The notes below the pieces were generated by a model. That model was not told the origin of the DNA and ran no database searches. It saw only the letters and a list, made by a program, of their open reading frames with translations. Positions 9,511-21,313 of a stretch of DNA of 64,000 bases are shown here, piece after piece (within the stretch, counting starts at the first letter, position 1; every line of letters begins with the position of its first letter). Where the stretch lies: assembly GCF_025564065.1 (NCBI RefSeq), contig NZ_JAMGZK010000033.1, positions 23,610-87,609 on the forward strand, written 5' to 3'. The DNA comes from Silvania hatchlandensis (GTDB lineage: Bacteria > Pseudomonadota > Gammaproteobacteria > Enterobacterales > Enterobacteriaceae). Both the position numbers and the translations under genes were made by a program.

Positions 9511-10404
9511 GTGAGGCGATGTTGTGCACTGTTCGTTCTGCTGCTGGTCGGCCTGGCGGCGCACGCCAATACGCCGCTGCTGTGGAACCAACCGGCCAGC
9601 AAGCAAACCTGTCCGCTCGGAGATGACGCCGCGTGGGTAGAATACCCTGGCGGCAAAGCCTGCATCCGCTATTTTAGTGCAGGCAATCTGCACGCCGCGC
9701 CCGTGGTGCTGGTGATGTTCAAAGGCGACCGGGTATCCCTGATTACGCACCCGCCGCATACCATTCCCGCAAATACCGCCGAATCCCAGCGCCGTCAGGC
9801 TCAGGCGATCCTGCGCAAGACCGGTTTGCCCACCGTGATTATCGCCCGACCGGGCACCTATGGCTCGAGCGGCAATCACTATCGCCGCCGCCAGCCGGAA
9901 GAGTTTCTCGCCATCAATGCCGCGGTTGACGCCATCAAAACGCGCTATGGCATCCAGCACTTTATCCTCAGTGGGCATAGCGGCGGCGCAACCGCCGCGT
10001 CGGCCCTGCTCGCCTGGGGCCGCCAGGATATTGACTGCGCGGTGCTGACTTCCGGTGCATGGGGATTGCTGGAGCGGGCCCAGCGTATGCGCCAGCAGCG
10101 CGGCGAGGCATCTGCCCCCGCGCTGGACGGAACCGGCCTGCCCAACCCCTGGGATCCACTTGAGCATATCAAGGGTATCGCCACCGATCCCCGGCGACTG
10201 ATCCTGGTGATCGGCAACCCGCAGGATCGCAATACCCCGTTCGATCTGCAGGCACGCTACGCCCGGGCGCTGCATGAACAGGGTCACCAGGTCCAGCTGC
10301 TCGAACGCCCCGCCGCCCCGCCGGAATATCACGATCTGTTGGGCAATCCGGGCATTAACGCTATTGATCTGTGTCCGCGCCGCGGGCACGCCGTAAAACA
10401 GTAA
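9511..10404 (+). CDS. Exported alpha/beta hydrolase (297 aa)
   Basis: Predicted secreted or periplasmic serine hydrolase. It starts with GTG, with TGAGG about 8 nt upstream. Residues 1-19 form a signal peptide with a hydrophobic core (LFVLLLVGLAA) ending at AHAN. The nucleophile elbow GHSGG puts Ser157 at the expected place, and D239 (GNPQDRN) and H274 (EYHDLL) complete a plausible triad. Several cysteines (34, 51, 176) suggest disulfides in the periplasm. It ends 10 nt before the Mur-CapA fusion gene, so the two are almost certainly co-transcribed. Its substrate is unknown; an ester or amide in the product of the neighbouring ligase is a reasonable guess only. Confidence 0.75.
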   Translation: MRRCCALFVLLLVGLAAHANTPLLWNQPASKQTCPLGDDAAWVEYPGGKACIRYFSAGNLHAAPVVLVMFKGDRVSLITHPPHTIPANTAESQRRQAQAILRKTGLPTVIIARPGTYGSSGNHYRRRQPEEFLAINAAVDAIKTRYGIQHFILSGHSGGATAASALLAWGRQDIDCAVLTSGAWGLLERAQRMRQQRGEASAPALDGTGLPNPWDPLEHIKGIATDPRRLILVIGNPQDRNTPFDLQARYARALHEQGHQVQLLERPAAPPEYHDLLGNPGINAIDLCPRRGHAVKQ

Positions 10405-10414
10405 GGATACCGCT

Positions 10415-13400
10415 ATGAGTCACCCACCGCGCGCGGCAGGCTGGACCGTTTTCGACCTCGAACAGCTGCCCGGCAGCGTCTGGCACAATCGTCCGGCTGC
10501 CGACTGGGTTGCGGGCGACATCGCGATCCTGCACGACAACACAATCTACGCCCGCCCCTGCCTGTTTGTTGCCATCGACCCTGACACCTGGCAGCGCGGC
10601 TCAGGCAATACCGGGCTTTACGCGGGCTGGAACGATACCCATCTTGCCCTTTCGCGCCACGCTGAGTGCTACTGCGGGGCCATCGTTCAGCGTCACCTGG
10701 CGGATCTGCCCCCCGACTTTCCACAGCTGGTGGTGGGTGACAGCTATCAGGCGCTGCTGACCCTTGCCGAAGAGGCGCGGCGGCGGCTCAACGGCAAGGT
10801 GGTGGCGATCACCGGGACGGTAGGGAAAACCTCGACCAAAGAGATGCTGGACACGATCCTTGCCAGCGCCATGCCGGTGGTAGCCAGCCGCGGCAACCAT
10901 AACACCCGTACCGGCGCCTCGGTCACGCTGGCGCGGGCGGTGTGGGATCCTGCGGCGGTGGTCATGGAGGTGGCGATCTCCGCCCTGTGGATGCGTAACG
11001 GCGGCATCGGCCCGCGTATCAAGCCGCATATCGCGATCGTTACCGAAATTGGCATGACCCAGGTGGGCAAGAGCATCACTTCCCTTGACGACGTGGCGCG
11101 GTTTAAGTCCCGCATTAGCCACGGCCTGATCCCCGGCGGCTATGCTGTCCTTAATCGCGAGATGGCCGGGTACGCAACGGTGGCGGCCGGGGTCGCGCGC
11201 GACGGAGCGCGGATCATCAGCTACGGCTTCGACGCCGCCGCGGATGTCCGGATTATAAGCTTTGCCCCCGATGACCGCGGGAGCCACATCACCCTCGCCT
11301 TCCGCGAGCAGACCCTGTGCTACCGGCTGGCGGTCCCTGGCCGGGGCGGCGCGCTCAACTCGGTGGCGTCGCTGATCGCCGCCGATCTGCTGGGCGTCAG
11401 CCTGGCGCAGATTATCACCGGTCTTGAAGGCTATCGCGGCGATGGGCAGCATATGTGCGTGACTGCGCTTGCGCTGCCGGACGGCGGCTCAGCGACGCTG
11501 ATTGACGACAGCTACAACGCCGAATACCTGTCGATGCTTAACGCCTTTGGGGTGGCCCGGGACACCGGGGGCCGGGTTGTGGCCCTGCTGGGTCGGATTG
11601 TCAATCTTGGCGACCAGAGCGCGGCGATCCACCGGGCGCTGGCGGAGCCGCTGCTGGACGCGGGCTGCCAGCTGGCCTTCCTGCACGGCGAAGAGATGTC
11701 AGCCCTGCACGCGGCCCTGCCGGACGGCGTGCGCGGCGGACATTTTGCGACGGCACAGGCGCTGGTTGACGCTGCAGCCCCTACCCTGCGCGACGGGGAC
11801 GTGGTGCTGATCAAAGGCAGCGTGCGCAACTCCGACTTTAAGCAGGTCGTCGGCCTGCTGAAAGCCCGGCTCGCCGCCCCGCCCGCACTGGCGAAAGGAC
11901 AAACGGCACGCCTGCTGGTTAATCTGTCTACCGGCGAACAGCGGGTAACCGAGAAGTCAGAAAGCACTTTCGCCCCTGCTTATCTCAGCCAGCTGCTGCT
12001 GGCCTGCTGCTTTGCCGATCGCCTGCTGCAGAAAAAAATCACTCTCGAAACCCCCGTCGCCGTGCGCGGTATTTCGCCGACGATCGCCAAAGGTAACCCG
12101 GTGCTCGGGCTCCAGCGGGGCAGCACATTGCCCCTGAAATCGCTCCTGCAGGGGATGCTGATCCACACGGCCTGCGATGCCGCCATTAACCTCGCGGAAC
12201 AGCTAGCAGGCAGTAGCGCCGGGGCGCTTACCCTGCTCCGGCAGCTGGCCGCTGACCTCAACATGCGCCATACCCGGATCAATAACGTCTCGGGGCGCGC
12301 CCGTTCCGGACAGCGCACCACGCTTTCGGACATCGCCCGACTGATGCGTCATTTCCAAAAGCGTTACCCGCACCTGCTGACATGGTTTAGCGAACATGAG
12401 GCGGCGATCGGCGAGCGCATGTACCGCAAAACCAGCAACCTGCACGACAACGGTAGCGCGTGGGGGCAATTCAGCGCCGGACGGTGGGGGTTCGCCCTGC
12501 AGTGGGTCGACGGTGAGCTGTGGCTGGCCTGCGTCGCCGGGGCGGATGACGCGTTCCATCTCGACTATCAGCTTGATGCCCTGCTGGCTGGGGCAGACAT
12601 GCTCCCCGAAGCCGCTGAAGAGCGGCAGATCGATTCGCCTGCAGCGACCGTCACCCTGCTGGGCGATACCTATTTTGGCGAGTGGTATACGCGTCAGCGG
12701 CAGGCACGCGGGATCGATGACGCCCTGCAGCGCCACGGCTACGATCACAGCTTCGCGGCTATCGCCCCGCTGCTGCAGGGTAGCGATTTTACCCTGGCCA
12801 ACGTTGAAGCCGCGCTGACCACCGACCAGAGCGTCAGCCTCGAAGGGCGAAAACCCTTCTGCCTGACGGGCGATCCGACGGCCTCGGTTGCGGCGCTGCG
12901 CAAGCAGGGCATCGACGCGGTGGCGCTGGGCAACAATCACGCCATGGATGCCGGACTGCCGGGGCTGCACAGCACCCTGGCGGCGTTCCGCGAAGGCGGC
13001 ATTGCCTGCATCGGTGCTGGAGTGAATGCCCACCAGGCGGAAGCGCCGCTGGTCCTGACGGTGGACGGACGGCGGTATAAGATTTTCAGCGCCTACTGGT
13101 ATCGACGCTACATGGAGCAGGAGTGCGCCTTCTACGCCCGCCCACGGCGCGCGGGCGTCGCCTGTCTGAGCGGCGGGCTGGTCGAACAGCTGCGTCAGGA
13201 GAAAGCCCGCGCTAATCCGGCGACAACGATTGTCCTTGCCCACTGGGGGCTGGACTACCGCTGGACCACCCCCGGCCAGCGGGCGCAGGCGCAGCGTCTG
13301 AGCGAGGCCGGGGCAGATCTGATTATCGGCTCAGGGCCCCATATGGCGGGTGACGCGGCCCAGCTCGGGCAGAGCCTGGTGGTCTACAGCATTGGCAACG

Positions 13401-13708
13401 CGGTCTTCAACAGTAACGGCGAGTATCAGACGCGCGGGGTGCCCGCCTACGGATTTATCGTGCGCCTGCGACTCGGCGGTCGCGAGCCGCAGATCCAGCT
13501 GCTGCCCATTTTTACCGACAACAAGCGCACCTTCTGGCAGCCCCGCCCGGTCAATGAGAGTGAGTTTGCCGATCTGCTGAACCAGCTGGCAGCCCAGGGC
13601 ATGGCAATTGTTCGGGAAGGGGAAAGTGCAGCAGGCTGGCGCGCCGTCAGCGTTAACCATGAGCGTATGCTAAGCCTGGCGCTGGATAGTCGCTTCGGCG
13701 AAGGCTAA
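10415..13708 (+). CDS. Fusion of MurF-like ligase, degenerate S11 penicillin-binding-like domain and CapA-like phosphoesterase (1,097 aa)
   Basis: Three domains are visible. Residues 1-490 are a Mur ligase of MurF type: P-loop GTVGKTST at 134-141, NHNTRTG near 161, DDSYNAEY near 363 and LIKGSVRNSDF near 470. Residues about 495-735 follow the layout of a DacA-type S11 peptidase (STGEQ, GNPVLGLQRGS, LLQGMLIHTACDAAINLAEQ). However, the SxxK position reads YLSQ, the SxN position reads TAC and no KTG is present, so it should be catalytically dead. Residues 742-1097 resemble CapA/PGA_cap metallophosphoesterases (LLGDTYFG, NVEAAL, NNHAMDAG, AHWGLDY, GSGPH, YSIGN). Mur ligase (CapB-like) and CapA activities make poly-gamma-glutamate in Bacillus; here they sit in one chain. 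No signal peptide or membrane segment is obvious. An ATP-dependent amide ligase for an envelope or polymer substrate is likely; the product is unknown. Confidence 0.8.
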   Translation: MSHPPRAAGWTVFDLEQLPGSVWHNRPAADWVAGDIAILHDNTIYARPCLFVAIDPDTWQRGSGNTGLYAGWNDTHLALSRHAECYCGAIVQRHLADLPPDFPQLVVGDSYQALLTLAEEARRRLNGKVVAITGTVGKTSTKEMLDTILASAMPVVASRGNHNTRTGASVTLARAVWDPAAVVMEVAISALWMRNGGIGPRIKPHIAIVTEIGMTQVGKSITSLDDVARFKSRISHGLIPGGYAVLNREMAGYATVAAGVARDGARIISYGFDAAADVRIISFAPDDRGSHITLAFREQTLCYRLAVPGRGGALNSVASLIAADLLGVSLAQIITGLEGYRGDGQHMCVTALALPDGGSATLIDDSYNAEYLSMLNAFGVARDTGGRVVALLGRIVNLGDQSAAIHRALAEPLLDAGCQLAFLHGEEMSALHAALPDGVRGGHFATAQALVDAAAPTLRDGDVVLIKGSVRNSDFKQVVGLLKARLAAPPALAKGQTARLLVNLSTGEQRVTEKSESTFAPAYLSQLLLACCFADRLLQKKITLETPVAVRGISPTIAKGNPVLGLQRGSTLPLKSLLQGMLIHTACDAAINLAEQLAGSSAGALTLLRQLAADLNMRHTRINNVSGRARSGQRTTLSDIARLMRHFQKRYPHLLTWFSEHEAAIGERMYRKTSNLHDNGSAWGQFSAGRWGFALQWVDGELWLACVAGADDAFHLDYQLDALLAGADMLPEAAEERQIDSPAATVTLLGDTYFGEWYTRQRQARGIDDALQRHGYDHSFAAIAPLLQGSDFTLANVEAALTTDQSVSLEGRKPFCLTGDPTASVAALRKQGIDAVALGNNHAMDAGLPGLHSTLAAFREGGIACIGAGVNAHQAEAPLVLTVDGRRYKIFSAYWYRRYMEQECAFYARPRRAGVACLSGGLVEQLRQEKARANPATTIVLAHWGLDYRWTTPGQRAQAQRLSEAGADLIIGSGPHMAGDAAQLGQSLVVYSIGNAVFNSNGEYQTRGVPAYGFIVRLRLGGREPQIQLLPIFTDNKRTFWQPRPVNESEFADLLNQLAAQGMAIVREGESAAGWRAVSVNHERMLSLALDSRFGEG

Positions 13709-13748
13709 TCGGTGGATATTTAATCCGCCTGAGCCGTATCATTTTTTT
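13703..13748 (+). terminator. Weak hairpin after the Mur-CapA fusion gene
   Basis: Arms GGTGGAT (13711-13717) and ATCCGCC (13723-13729) can pair across a 5-nt loop, extended by flanking GGCT/GAGCC. The T-run (13742-13748) is about 12 nt away, so this is at best a poor intrinsic terminator. Confidence 0.3.
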
Positions 13749-13785
13749 GAAACAGGATAATACTTACACTCTTATACTATCGAAA

Positions 13786-13813
13786 TTACACGGCAATCGC
13801 GGGCGGCTATGCT
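13786..13813 (+). promoter_or_regulatory. Candidate lpxP promoter
   Basis: TTACAC (13786-13791) and TATGCT (13808-13813) are spaced 16 bp apart about 150 bp upstream of the lpxP start. This would give a long leader, which is plausible for a cold-induced gene such as lpxP in E. coli. An alternative TTGAAA/TATACT pair (13747 and 13773) has a 20-bp spacer and is less likely. Confidence 0.35.
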
Positions 13814-13965
13814 ACATTACGCCGCCCCGCGACAATCCCCTTTTTCAGACAAGGCTACAGGTGACGTAACCGTCTGGAACCATTAGCATAGACGCGAGTC
13901 AAAATCAGTACGGTGTATTGCCAGTCTGGCGCTACCTCCACACTCTTCATTAAGGTCGTTTTATC

Positions 13966-14879
13966 TTGTCTCAATGCAAATTCACACGCGCACTTTTGCA
14001 TCCCCGTTACTGGTTTACATGGTTTGGGTTGGGGGTCTTGTGGCTGCTGGTTCAGCTTCCCTATCCTGCCCTGTGCTGGCTGGGTGCTACCCTCGGAAGT
14101 CTCTCCCGGCGTTTTTTAAAACGCAGAGAGTCCATTGCGCGCAGAAATCTTGAGCTGTGCTTTCCGGCGTTATCGACCGACGAGCGTGAACGCCTGATCG
14201 ACGAAAACTTTAAGTCCATTGGCATGGCGTTGCTGGAAACCGGGATGGCCTGGTACTGGCCGGACGCGCGGGTGCGCAAGTGGTTTGAAGTCGAAGGCAT
14301 GGAAAATTTACAGCGCGCGCAGGCCAAAAACCGCGGCGTGATGGTGATTGGCGTGCACTTTATGTCGCTGGAGCTGGGCGGTCGCGTGATGGGGCTGTGT
14401 CAACCGATGATGGCGACCTACCGTCCGCACAACAGCCCGCTGATGGAGTGGGTTCAGACGCGCGGTCGCATGCGTTCCAATAAAGCGATGATCAGCCGTA
14501 ATAACCTGCGTGGCCTGGTCGGTGCTCTGAAAAAAGGCGAAGCGGTGTGGTTTGCCCCTGACCAGGATTATGGTCGCAAAGGCAGCAGCTTCGCCCCGTT
14601 CTTTGCGGTGAAAGACGTTGCCACCACCAACGGGACGTTTGTGATTTCACGCCTGTCCAAAGCCGCGATGCTGACCGTTACCATGATCCGCAAAACGGAC
14701 AACAGCGGCTATCGCCTGTTTATTTCGCCAGAACTGGAAAATTATCCGCAGGATGAGACCGAGGCCGCGGCCTACATCAACAAGGTGATCGAAAGCGAAA
14801 TTCTGCGCGCGCCCGAGCAATATCTGTGGGTGCATCGCCGCTTTAAAACCCGTCCCGTCGGCGAAGCCTCCCTCTACCG

Positions 14880-14883
<4 letters not shown>
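13966..14883 (+). CDS. lpxP: LpxP, cold-inducible palmitoleoyl acyltransferase of lipid A
   Basis: Transfers palmitoleate from acyl-ACP to Kdo2-lipid IVA at the inner membrane, replacing laurate at low temperature in E. coli. The 305-residue protein aligns through its whole length with E. coli LpxP. It has one N-terminal membrane segment (about 17-40), the acyltransferase HX4E-type motif (VHFMSLE, near residue 126) and the conserved FAPDQDYG block. The start is TTG at 13966, with AAGG about 10 nt upstream; no in-frame ATG fits the family N-terminus (QCKF then HPRYW). It is a single gene and is followed by a convergent ydeP-like gene whose stop overlaps its own. Confidence 0.93.
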
Positions 14884-17168
<2,285 letters not shown>

Positions 17169-17846
17169 TTAATTGCCATTGTTAAACACGTTAAATTCTA
17201 TACCTGGAAATCATTCTCATAATTAACAGCATAGAGGTATAAATCACCCTCTTAATAAAAGAGTGACGTAACTAATAAGAGGTATTATTTAAAACAAATA
17301 TTGCTGACCACAATTTAAGGCGTAAGGTAATTATTAATGTGGGTATATTTATAATCACAATAAGGTAGTTCGTTGTATATTTGTAGTCATAGTCTGTAGA
17401 TCAGCAATTAACTGGCAAACGCAATCTACAACGCTTAAGGATATAAATTCAACTACCCGTTTATTTAAATATATTAATCGCCAACTGTGATGGAATAAAA
17501 TGGTGTAAAAGTTTCCTGTTACAGGTGCTGTTACCCCCGGTAATCACTCTACATTATCGTTAGCCTGCTATGTTGCTCAGCACCAATTTATTACCAAATG
17601 AAATTAAACTGTCGCCGTTCCACGACAGTGCTAAGTGACGGAAAACGTTTAAAAAAATCACGCTTGTCACTCCTGATTTTTAGGCGTACATTAGCGCCGT
17701 CTGGCAATCTAAAAGCACAGAATTCTGAGCTGGAGTTGAGGCTAAAACGGGAAAATTCTCATTTCCGCCCTCGCCTGACTTCACCTCTCTATACTCAGTT
17801 GGACTCTGAAATTAATGCGTATCATGAGATGCGCGGAGCGATGAAC
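17169..17846. other. Long AT-rich intergenic region between the ydeP-like gene and ypdK
   Basis: These 678 bp hold no protein I can support. A frame open from 17598 runs into ypdK, but its first 80 codons look like random translation. The region is AT-rich (roughly 17169-17500 most strongly) and must carry the divergent promoter of the ydeP-like gene and the promoter of ypdK. AT-rich, gene-free DNA beside an acid-stress type gene fits silencing by H-NS; this is inference. Confidence 0.5.
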
Positions 17847-17921
17847 GTGAAATATTTCTTTATGGGTTTTTCTGTAATTGTTTTCGCCTGGGTCGGTACG
17901 TTTGCCCTGATGATGAACTGA
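17847..17921 (+). CDS. ypdK: YpdK, single-span small membrane protein (24 aa)
   Basis: Tiny membrane protein reading MKYFFMGFSVIVFAWVGTFA and ending LMMN. It is nearly the same as E. coli YpdK (23 aa) and lies in the same place between lpxP and alaC. I chose the GTG at 17847 because GGAG (17835-17838) lies 8 nt upstream. The in-frame ATG two codons earlier (17841) would leave only 2 nt of spacing. One hydrophobic helix covers nearly the whole protein. Its function is not known; it is followed by a strong terminator. Confidence 0.8.
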   Translation: MKYFFMGFSVIVFAWVGTFALMMN

Positions 17922-17940
17922 GCAAAGAAATTGCAGTTAA

Positions 17941-17972
17941 AAAAACAGGCGCCTCAGGCGCCTGTTTTTTTT
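17941..17972. terminator. Bidirectional terminator between ypdK and alaC
   Basis: Perfect 8-bp stem CAGGCGCC/GGCGCCTG with a TCA loop, flanked by an A-run on one side and a T-run on the other. It can stop ypdK (plus) and alaC (minus). Confidence 0.9.
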
Positions 17973-17976
17973 AGCT

Positions 17977-19218
17977 TTACTGACCGCCCTGCTCCGGCGG
18001 ACTTTTTGCCGCCAGCGGCAACAGCCCATCGGCGCGGAACATGCTTTTAATGCCCCTGATCGCCTGACGAATACGGTCGCTGTTTTCAATCAACGCAAAA
18101 CGCACGTGCGTATCGCCGTAATCGCCAAAGCCAATACCCGGTGAGACGCAGACCTTTGCGTCCTGCAGCAGCTTCTTGGCAAACTCCAGCGAGCCCATCG
18201 CGGCGTAAGCTTCCGGGATCTTCGCCCAGACGTACATCGACGCTTTCGGCATGTCGACCATCCAGCCCGCCTCATGCAGCCCTTTGACCAGCACGTCGCG
18301 ACGGCGCTTATACTGCGCGGCGATATCCTGCACGCACTGCTGATCGCCTTCGAGCGCCGCAATCGCTGCGACCTGCAGCGGAGTAAAGGTCCCGTAGTCG
18401 TGGTAACTCTTGATTCGCGCCAGCGCGTTCACCAGCGTTTTGTTACCCACCATAAAGCCAATACGCCAGCCGGCCATGTTGTAGCTTTTCGACAGAGTGA
18501 AGAACTCCACCGCCACATCGCGGGCGCCGGGCACCTGCATAATTGACGGCGCTTTCCAGCCGTCGTAGACGATGTCTGCATAGGCCAGGTCATGTACCAC
18601 CAGCACATCGTACTGCTTCGCCAGCGCGACCACCTTTTCAAAGAAATCGAGTTCAACGCACTGTGCCGTCGGGTTGGACGGGAAGCCGAGGATCATCATC
18701 TTAGGCTTGGGATAGCTTTCGCGAATGGCGCGTTCCAGCTCGTTAAAAAAGTCGACGCCTTCCACCAGCGGAACAGAGCGTACCTGTGCCCCGGCGATGA
18801 CCGCGCCGTAGATATGAATCGGGTAGCTGGGGTTGGGCACCAGTACCGTGTCGCCATGATCCAGCGTCGCCAGCATCAGGTGCGCTAGCCCCTCTTTGGA
18901 GCCGATGGTGACGATGGCTTCGCTCTCGGGGTCGATCTCAACCTGATAGCGGTCCTGATACCAGCGCGAAATGGCGCGGCGCAAGCGCGGGATCCCTTTC
19001 GAGGTGGAGTAGCCGTGCGTATCCGGGCGCTGGGCGACGGTGCACAGTTTTTCGACGATATGCGGCGGCGTGGGGCCGTCCGGGTTGCCCATGCTGAAAT
19101 CGATAATATCTTCGCCGCGCCGACGCGCAGCCATTTTCAGCTCAGCAGTAATATTGAACACATACGGGGGAAGACGATCGATACGCGAAAAACGACGTTC
19201 AGGGCGGGAGTCAGCCAT
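17977..19218 (-). CDS. alaC: AlaC, glutamate-pyruvate aminotransferase
   Basis: PLP-dependent class I aminotransferase that makes alanine from pyruvate and glutamate in the cytoplasm. The 413-residue protein matches E. coli AlaC (412 aa) closely. The start at 19218 ([10 protein letters not shown]) is preceded by TGAGGT at good spacing; the upstream in-frame codons to 19251 are not conserved. The PLP lysine lies in [15 protein letters not shown] near residue 243, and the substrate-binding arginine is in the C-terminal HVRFALIEN block. It is a single gene, divergent from ypdA. Confidence 0.95.
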   Translation of the reverse strand: MADSRPERRFSRIDRLPPYVFNITAELKMAARRRGEDIIDFSMGNPDGPTPPHIVEKLCTVAQRPDTHGYSTSKGIPRLRRAISRWYQDRYQVEIDPESEAIVTIGSKEGLAHLMLATLDHGDTVLVPNPSYPIHIYGAVIAGAQVRSVPLVEGVDFFNELERAIRESYPKPKMMILGFPSNPTAQCVELDFFEKVVALAKQYDVLVVHDLAYADIVYDGWKAPSIMQVPGARDVAVEFFTLSKSYNMAGWRIGFMVGNKTLVNALARIKSYHDYGTFTPLQVAAIAALEGDQQCVQDIAAQYKRRRDVLVKGLHEAGWMVDMPKASMYVWAKIPEAYAAMGSLEFAKKLLQDAKVCVSPGIGFGDYGDTHVRFALIENSDRIRQAIRGIKSMFRADGLLPLAAKSPPEQGGQ

Positions 19219-19603
19219 AGATACCTCAGATAACGTTAGCGCCCGGACCATCCGAGCGACGTCGCCACGATGGTGGCGTGCTTAGAAAATAACCTGAAGA
19301 AAAACGACTTGTCGAGAGGGAAAATTAAAAATTATTCACAGCGCTAAAACAGGAACTCCGCTGCGGCTAAACAGGGATGAACAGTGACAGCCAGCCATTA
19401 AAGATATCATTTAGATAACATTCTGATATCAATGCATTTACCACTGCGACCAGCGGTGTGACGCAGCCCTGATAACCGTTGGCACACGCCATAATCCCCT
19501 TTGAAGATTATGGTTTATCCTCATTTGATAAAACGGACAGATGACTGGTCATTGGGCGTCAGGTTTTTTATCATGGTTGTTTCCCGCTTCCTCAGGTTCA
19601 CTC
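19219..19603. other. Divergent alaC/ypdA control region
   Basis: These 385 bp hold no gene. The main visible structure is a perfect inverted repeat CCATAATC/GATTATGG with a 9-nt spacer at 19489-19513, about 90 bp before ypdA. The remainder should carry the alaC promoter. Confidence 0.5.
19489..19513. promoter_or_regulatory. Perfect inverted repeat upstream of ypdA
   Basis: CCATAATC (19489-19496) and GATTATGG (19506-19513) form 8-bp perfect arms separated by 9 bp. The spacing suits a dimeric regulator. There is no T-run, so a terminator role is unlikely. Regulator unknown. Confidence 0.4.
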
Positions 19604-21301
19604 GTGCACGAAATATTCGATATGCTGCTGGCGGTTTTTGATCGCGCGGCATTGATGCTGATTTGTCTGTTCTTTTTAATCCGCATTCGCCTGTTCCGCG
19701 AGCTTCTGCATAAATCTGCCCACTCGACAAAAGAGCTGCTGGCGGTGACCGCCATTTTCTCGCTGTTCGCCCTGTTCAGCACCTGGTCCGGCGTGCCGGT
19801 AGAAGGTTCGCTGGTTAACGTGCGTGTGATCGCGGTGATGTCCGGCGGGATCCTGTTTGGCCCGTGGGTCGGGATCATCACCGGGCTGATCGCCGGGGTA
19901 CATCGCTACCTGATCGATATTGGCGGCGTGACCGCGATCCCCTGCCTAATCACCAGCATTATCGCCGGGATCCTCGCGGGCTGGATCAACCGCAAAATCC
20001 CGAAAAAGCAGCACTGGCGCGCCGGGATCATCGCGGGCATGATCTGCGAAACCCTGACCATGGTTCTGGTCGTGGTCTGGGCCCCGACCATTTCGCTCGG
20101 GCTGGATATTGTCTCTAAAATCGGTATTCCGATGATCCTCGGCAGCGTCTGCGTGGGCTTTATCGTGCTGCTGGTGCAGAGCGTGGAGGGCGAAAAAGAG
20201 GCCAGCGCCGCCCGTCAGGCCAAGCTGGCACTGGATATTGCCAATAAAACGCTGCCGCTGTTCCGCGATATTAACGTCGAATCGCTGCGCCAGGTGTGCG
20301 ACATCATCCGCCGCGATATTGATGCCGATGCGGTCGCCATCACCAATAACGACCGGGTGCTGGCCTACGTCGGCGTGGGTGAACACAACTATCAGGACAA
20401 TAACGACACTATCAGCCCCACCACCCAGCAGGCCATCAACGATGGCAAAATCATTATTAAGAATAATGACGAGGCGCACCGCACGCCGGAAATTCACTCG
20501 ATGCTGGTGATCCCCCTGTGGGAAAAAGGGGTTGTCACCGGGACGCTGAAAATCTATTACTGCCACGCGCACCAGATCACCTCCTCGCTGCAGGAGATGG
20601 CGGTGGGTCTGTCGCAAATTATCTCGACGCAGCTGGAAGTGTCCCGCGCCGAGCAGCTGCGGGAGATGGCAAATAAGGCAGAGCTTCGCGCTCTGCAAAG
20701 TAAAATCAATCCTCATTTTCTGTTCAACGCGCTGAATGCGATCTCGTCCTCTATTCGTCTCAATCCGGACACCGCCCGCCAGCTGATTTTTAATCTGTCA
20801 CGCTATTTGCGCTACAACATTGAGCTCAAGGATGATGAGCACATTGATATCAAGAAAGAGCTGTATCAGATCAAAGACTACATCGCGATTGAGCAGGCCC
20901 GCTTTGGCGATAAGCTGACGGTGATTTACGACATTGATGAAGAGGTCAACTGCGTGATCCCGAGTCTGCTGATCCAGCCGCTGGTCGAGAATGCCATCGT
21001 TCACGGCATTCAGCCGCGCAAGGGCAAGGGCGTGGTGACGATCAGCGTCGCTGAATGCGGCAACCGGGTGCGGATTTCAGTGCGCGATACCGGGCACGGC
21101 ATTGATCCGCTGGTAATTGAGCGCGTGGAGTCGAACGAGATGCCTGGCAATAAAATTGGCCTGCTGAATGTTCATCACCGCGTTAAGCTGTTGTATGGCG
21201 AAGGGCTGCATATTCGCCGCCTGGAGCCGGGCACCGAAATTGCGTTTTACGTGCCCAATGAACGGTCCGCCGTTCATGCACAGACGTTGTTGTTGCCCTA
21301 G
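19604..21301 (+). CDS. ypdA: YpdA (PyrS), pyruvate-sensing membrane histidine kinase
   Basis: LytS-type sensor kinase of 565 residues. E. coli YpdA/YpdB responds to external pyruvate and induces the transporter YhjX. I chose GTG at 19604 ([12 protein letters not shown]), which gives exactly the E. coli length; an AGG lies about 8 nt upstream, and the frame extension to 19541 is not conserved. Layout: 5-6 membrane segments of the 5TM-LYT type (1-200), a GAF domain (about 215-350), and a His-kinase domain with the phospho-acceptor H371 in [12 protein letters not shown] followed by an ATPase block (DTGHGI). It is followed 12 nt later by ypdB. Confidence 0.94.
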   Translation: MHEIFDMLLAVFDRAALMLICLFFLIRIRLFRELLHKSAHSTKELLAVTAIFSLFALFSTWSGVPVEGSLVNVRVIAVMSGGILFGPWVGIITGLIAGVHRYLIDIGGVTAIPCLITSIIAGILAGWINRKIPKKQHWRAGIIAGMICETLTMVLVVVWAPTISLGLDIVSKIGIPMILGSVCVGFIVLLVQSVEGEKEASAARQAKLALDIANKTLPLFRDINVESLRQVCDIIRRDIDADAVAITNNDRVLAYVGVGEHNYQDNNDTISPTTQQAINDGKIIIKNNDEAHRTPEIHSMLVIPLWEKGVVTGTLKIYYCHAHQITSSLQEMAVGLSQIISTQLEVSRAEQLREMANKAELRALQSKINPHFLFNALNAISSSIRLNPDTARQLIFNLSRYLRYNIELKDDEHIDIKKELYQIKDYIAIEQARFGDKLTVIYDIDEEVNCVIPSLLIQPLVENAIVHGIQPRKGKGVVTISVAECGNRVRISVRDTGHGIDPLVIERVESNEMPGNKIGLLNVHHRVKLLYGEGLHIRRLEPGTEIAFYVPNERSAVHAQTLLLP

Positions 21302-21313
21302 TCGGAGGAATGC

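Noticed and set aside
9439..10389. 316-codon minus-strand frame opposite the alpha/beta hydrolase
   Set aside because: The plus-strand frame has a signal peptide, GHSGG elbow and a plausible triad; the minus frame is a GC-rich shadow.
12203..13243. 346-codon minus-strand frame inside the Mur-CapA fusion gene
   Set aside because: Shadow of a gene with clear ligase and CapA motifs.
17598..17846. N-terminal 83 codons of the frame that ends in ypdK
   Set aside because: No homology, poor start context and an internal GTG with a good ribosome site that gives the known YpdK protein.
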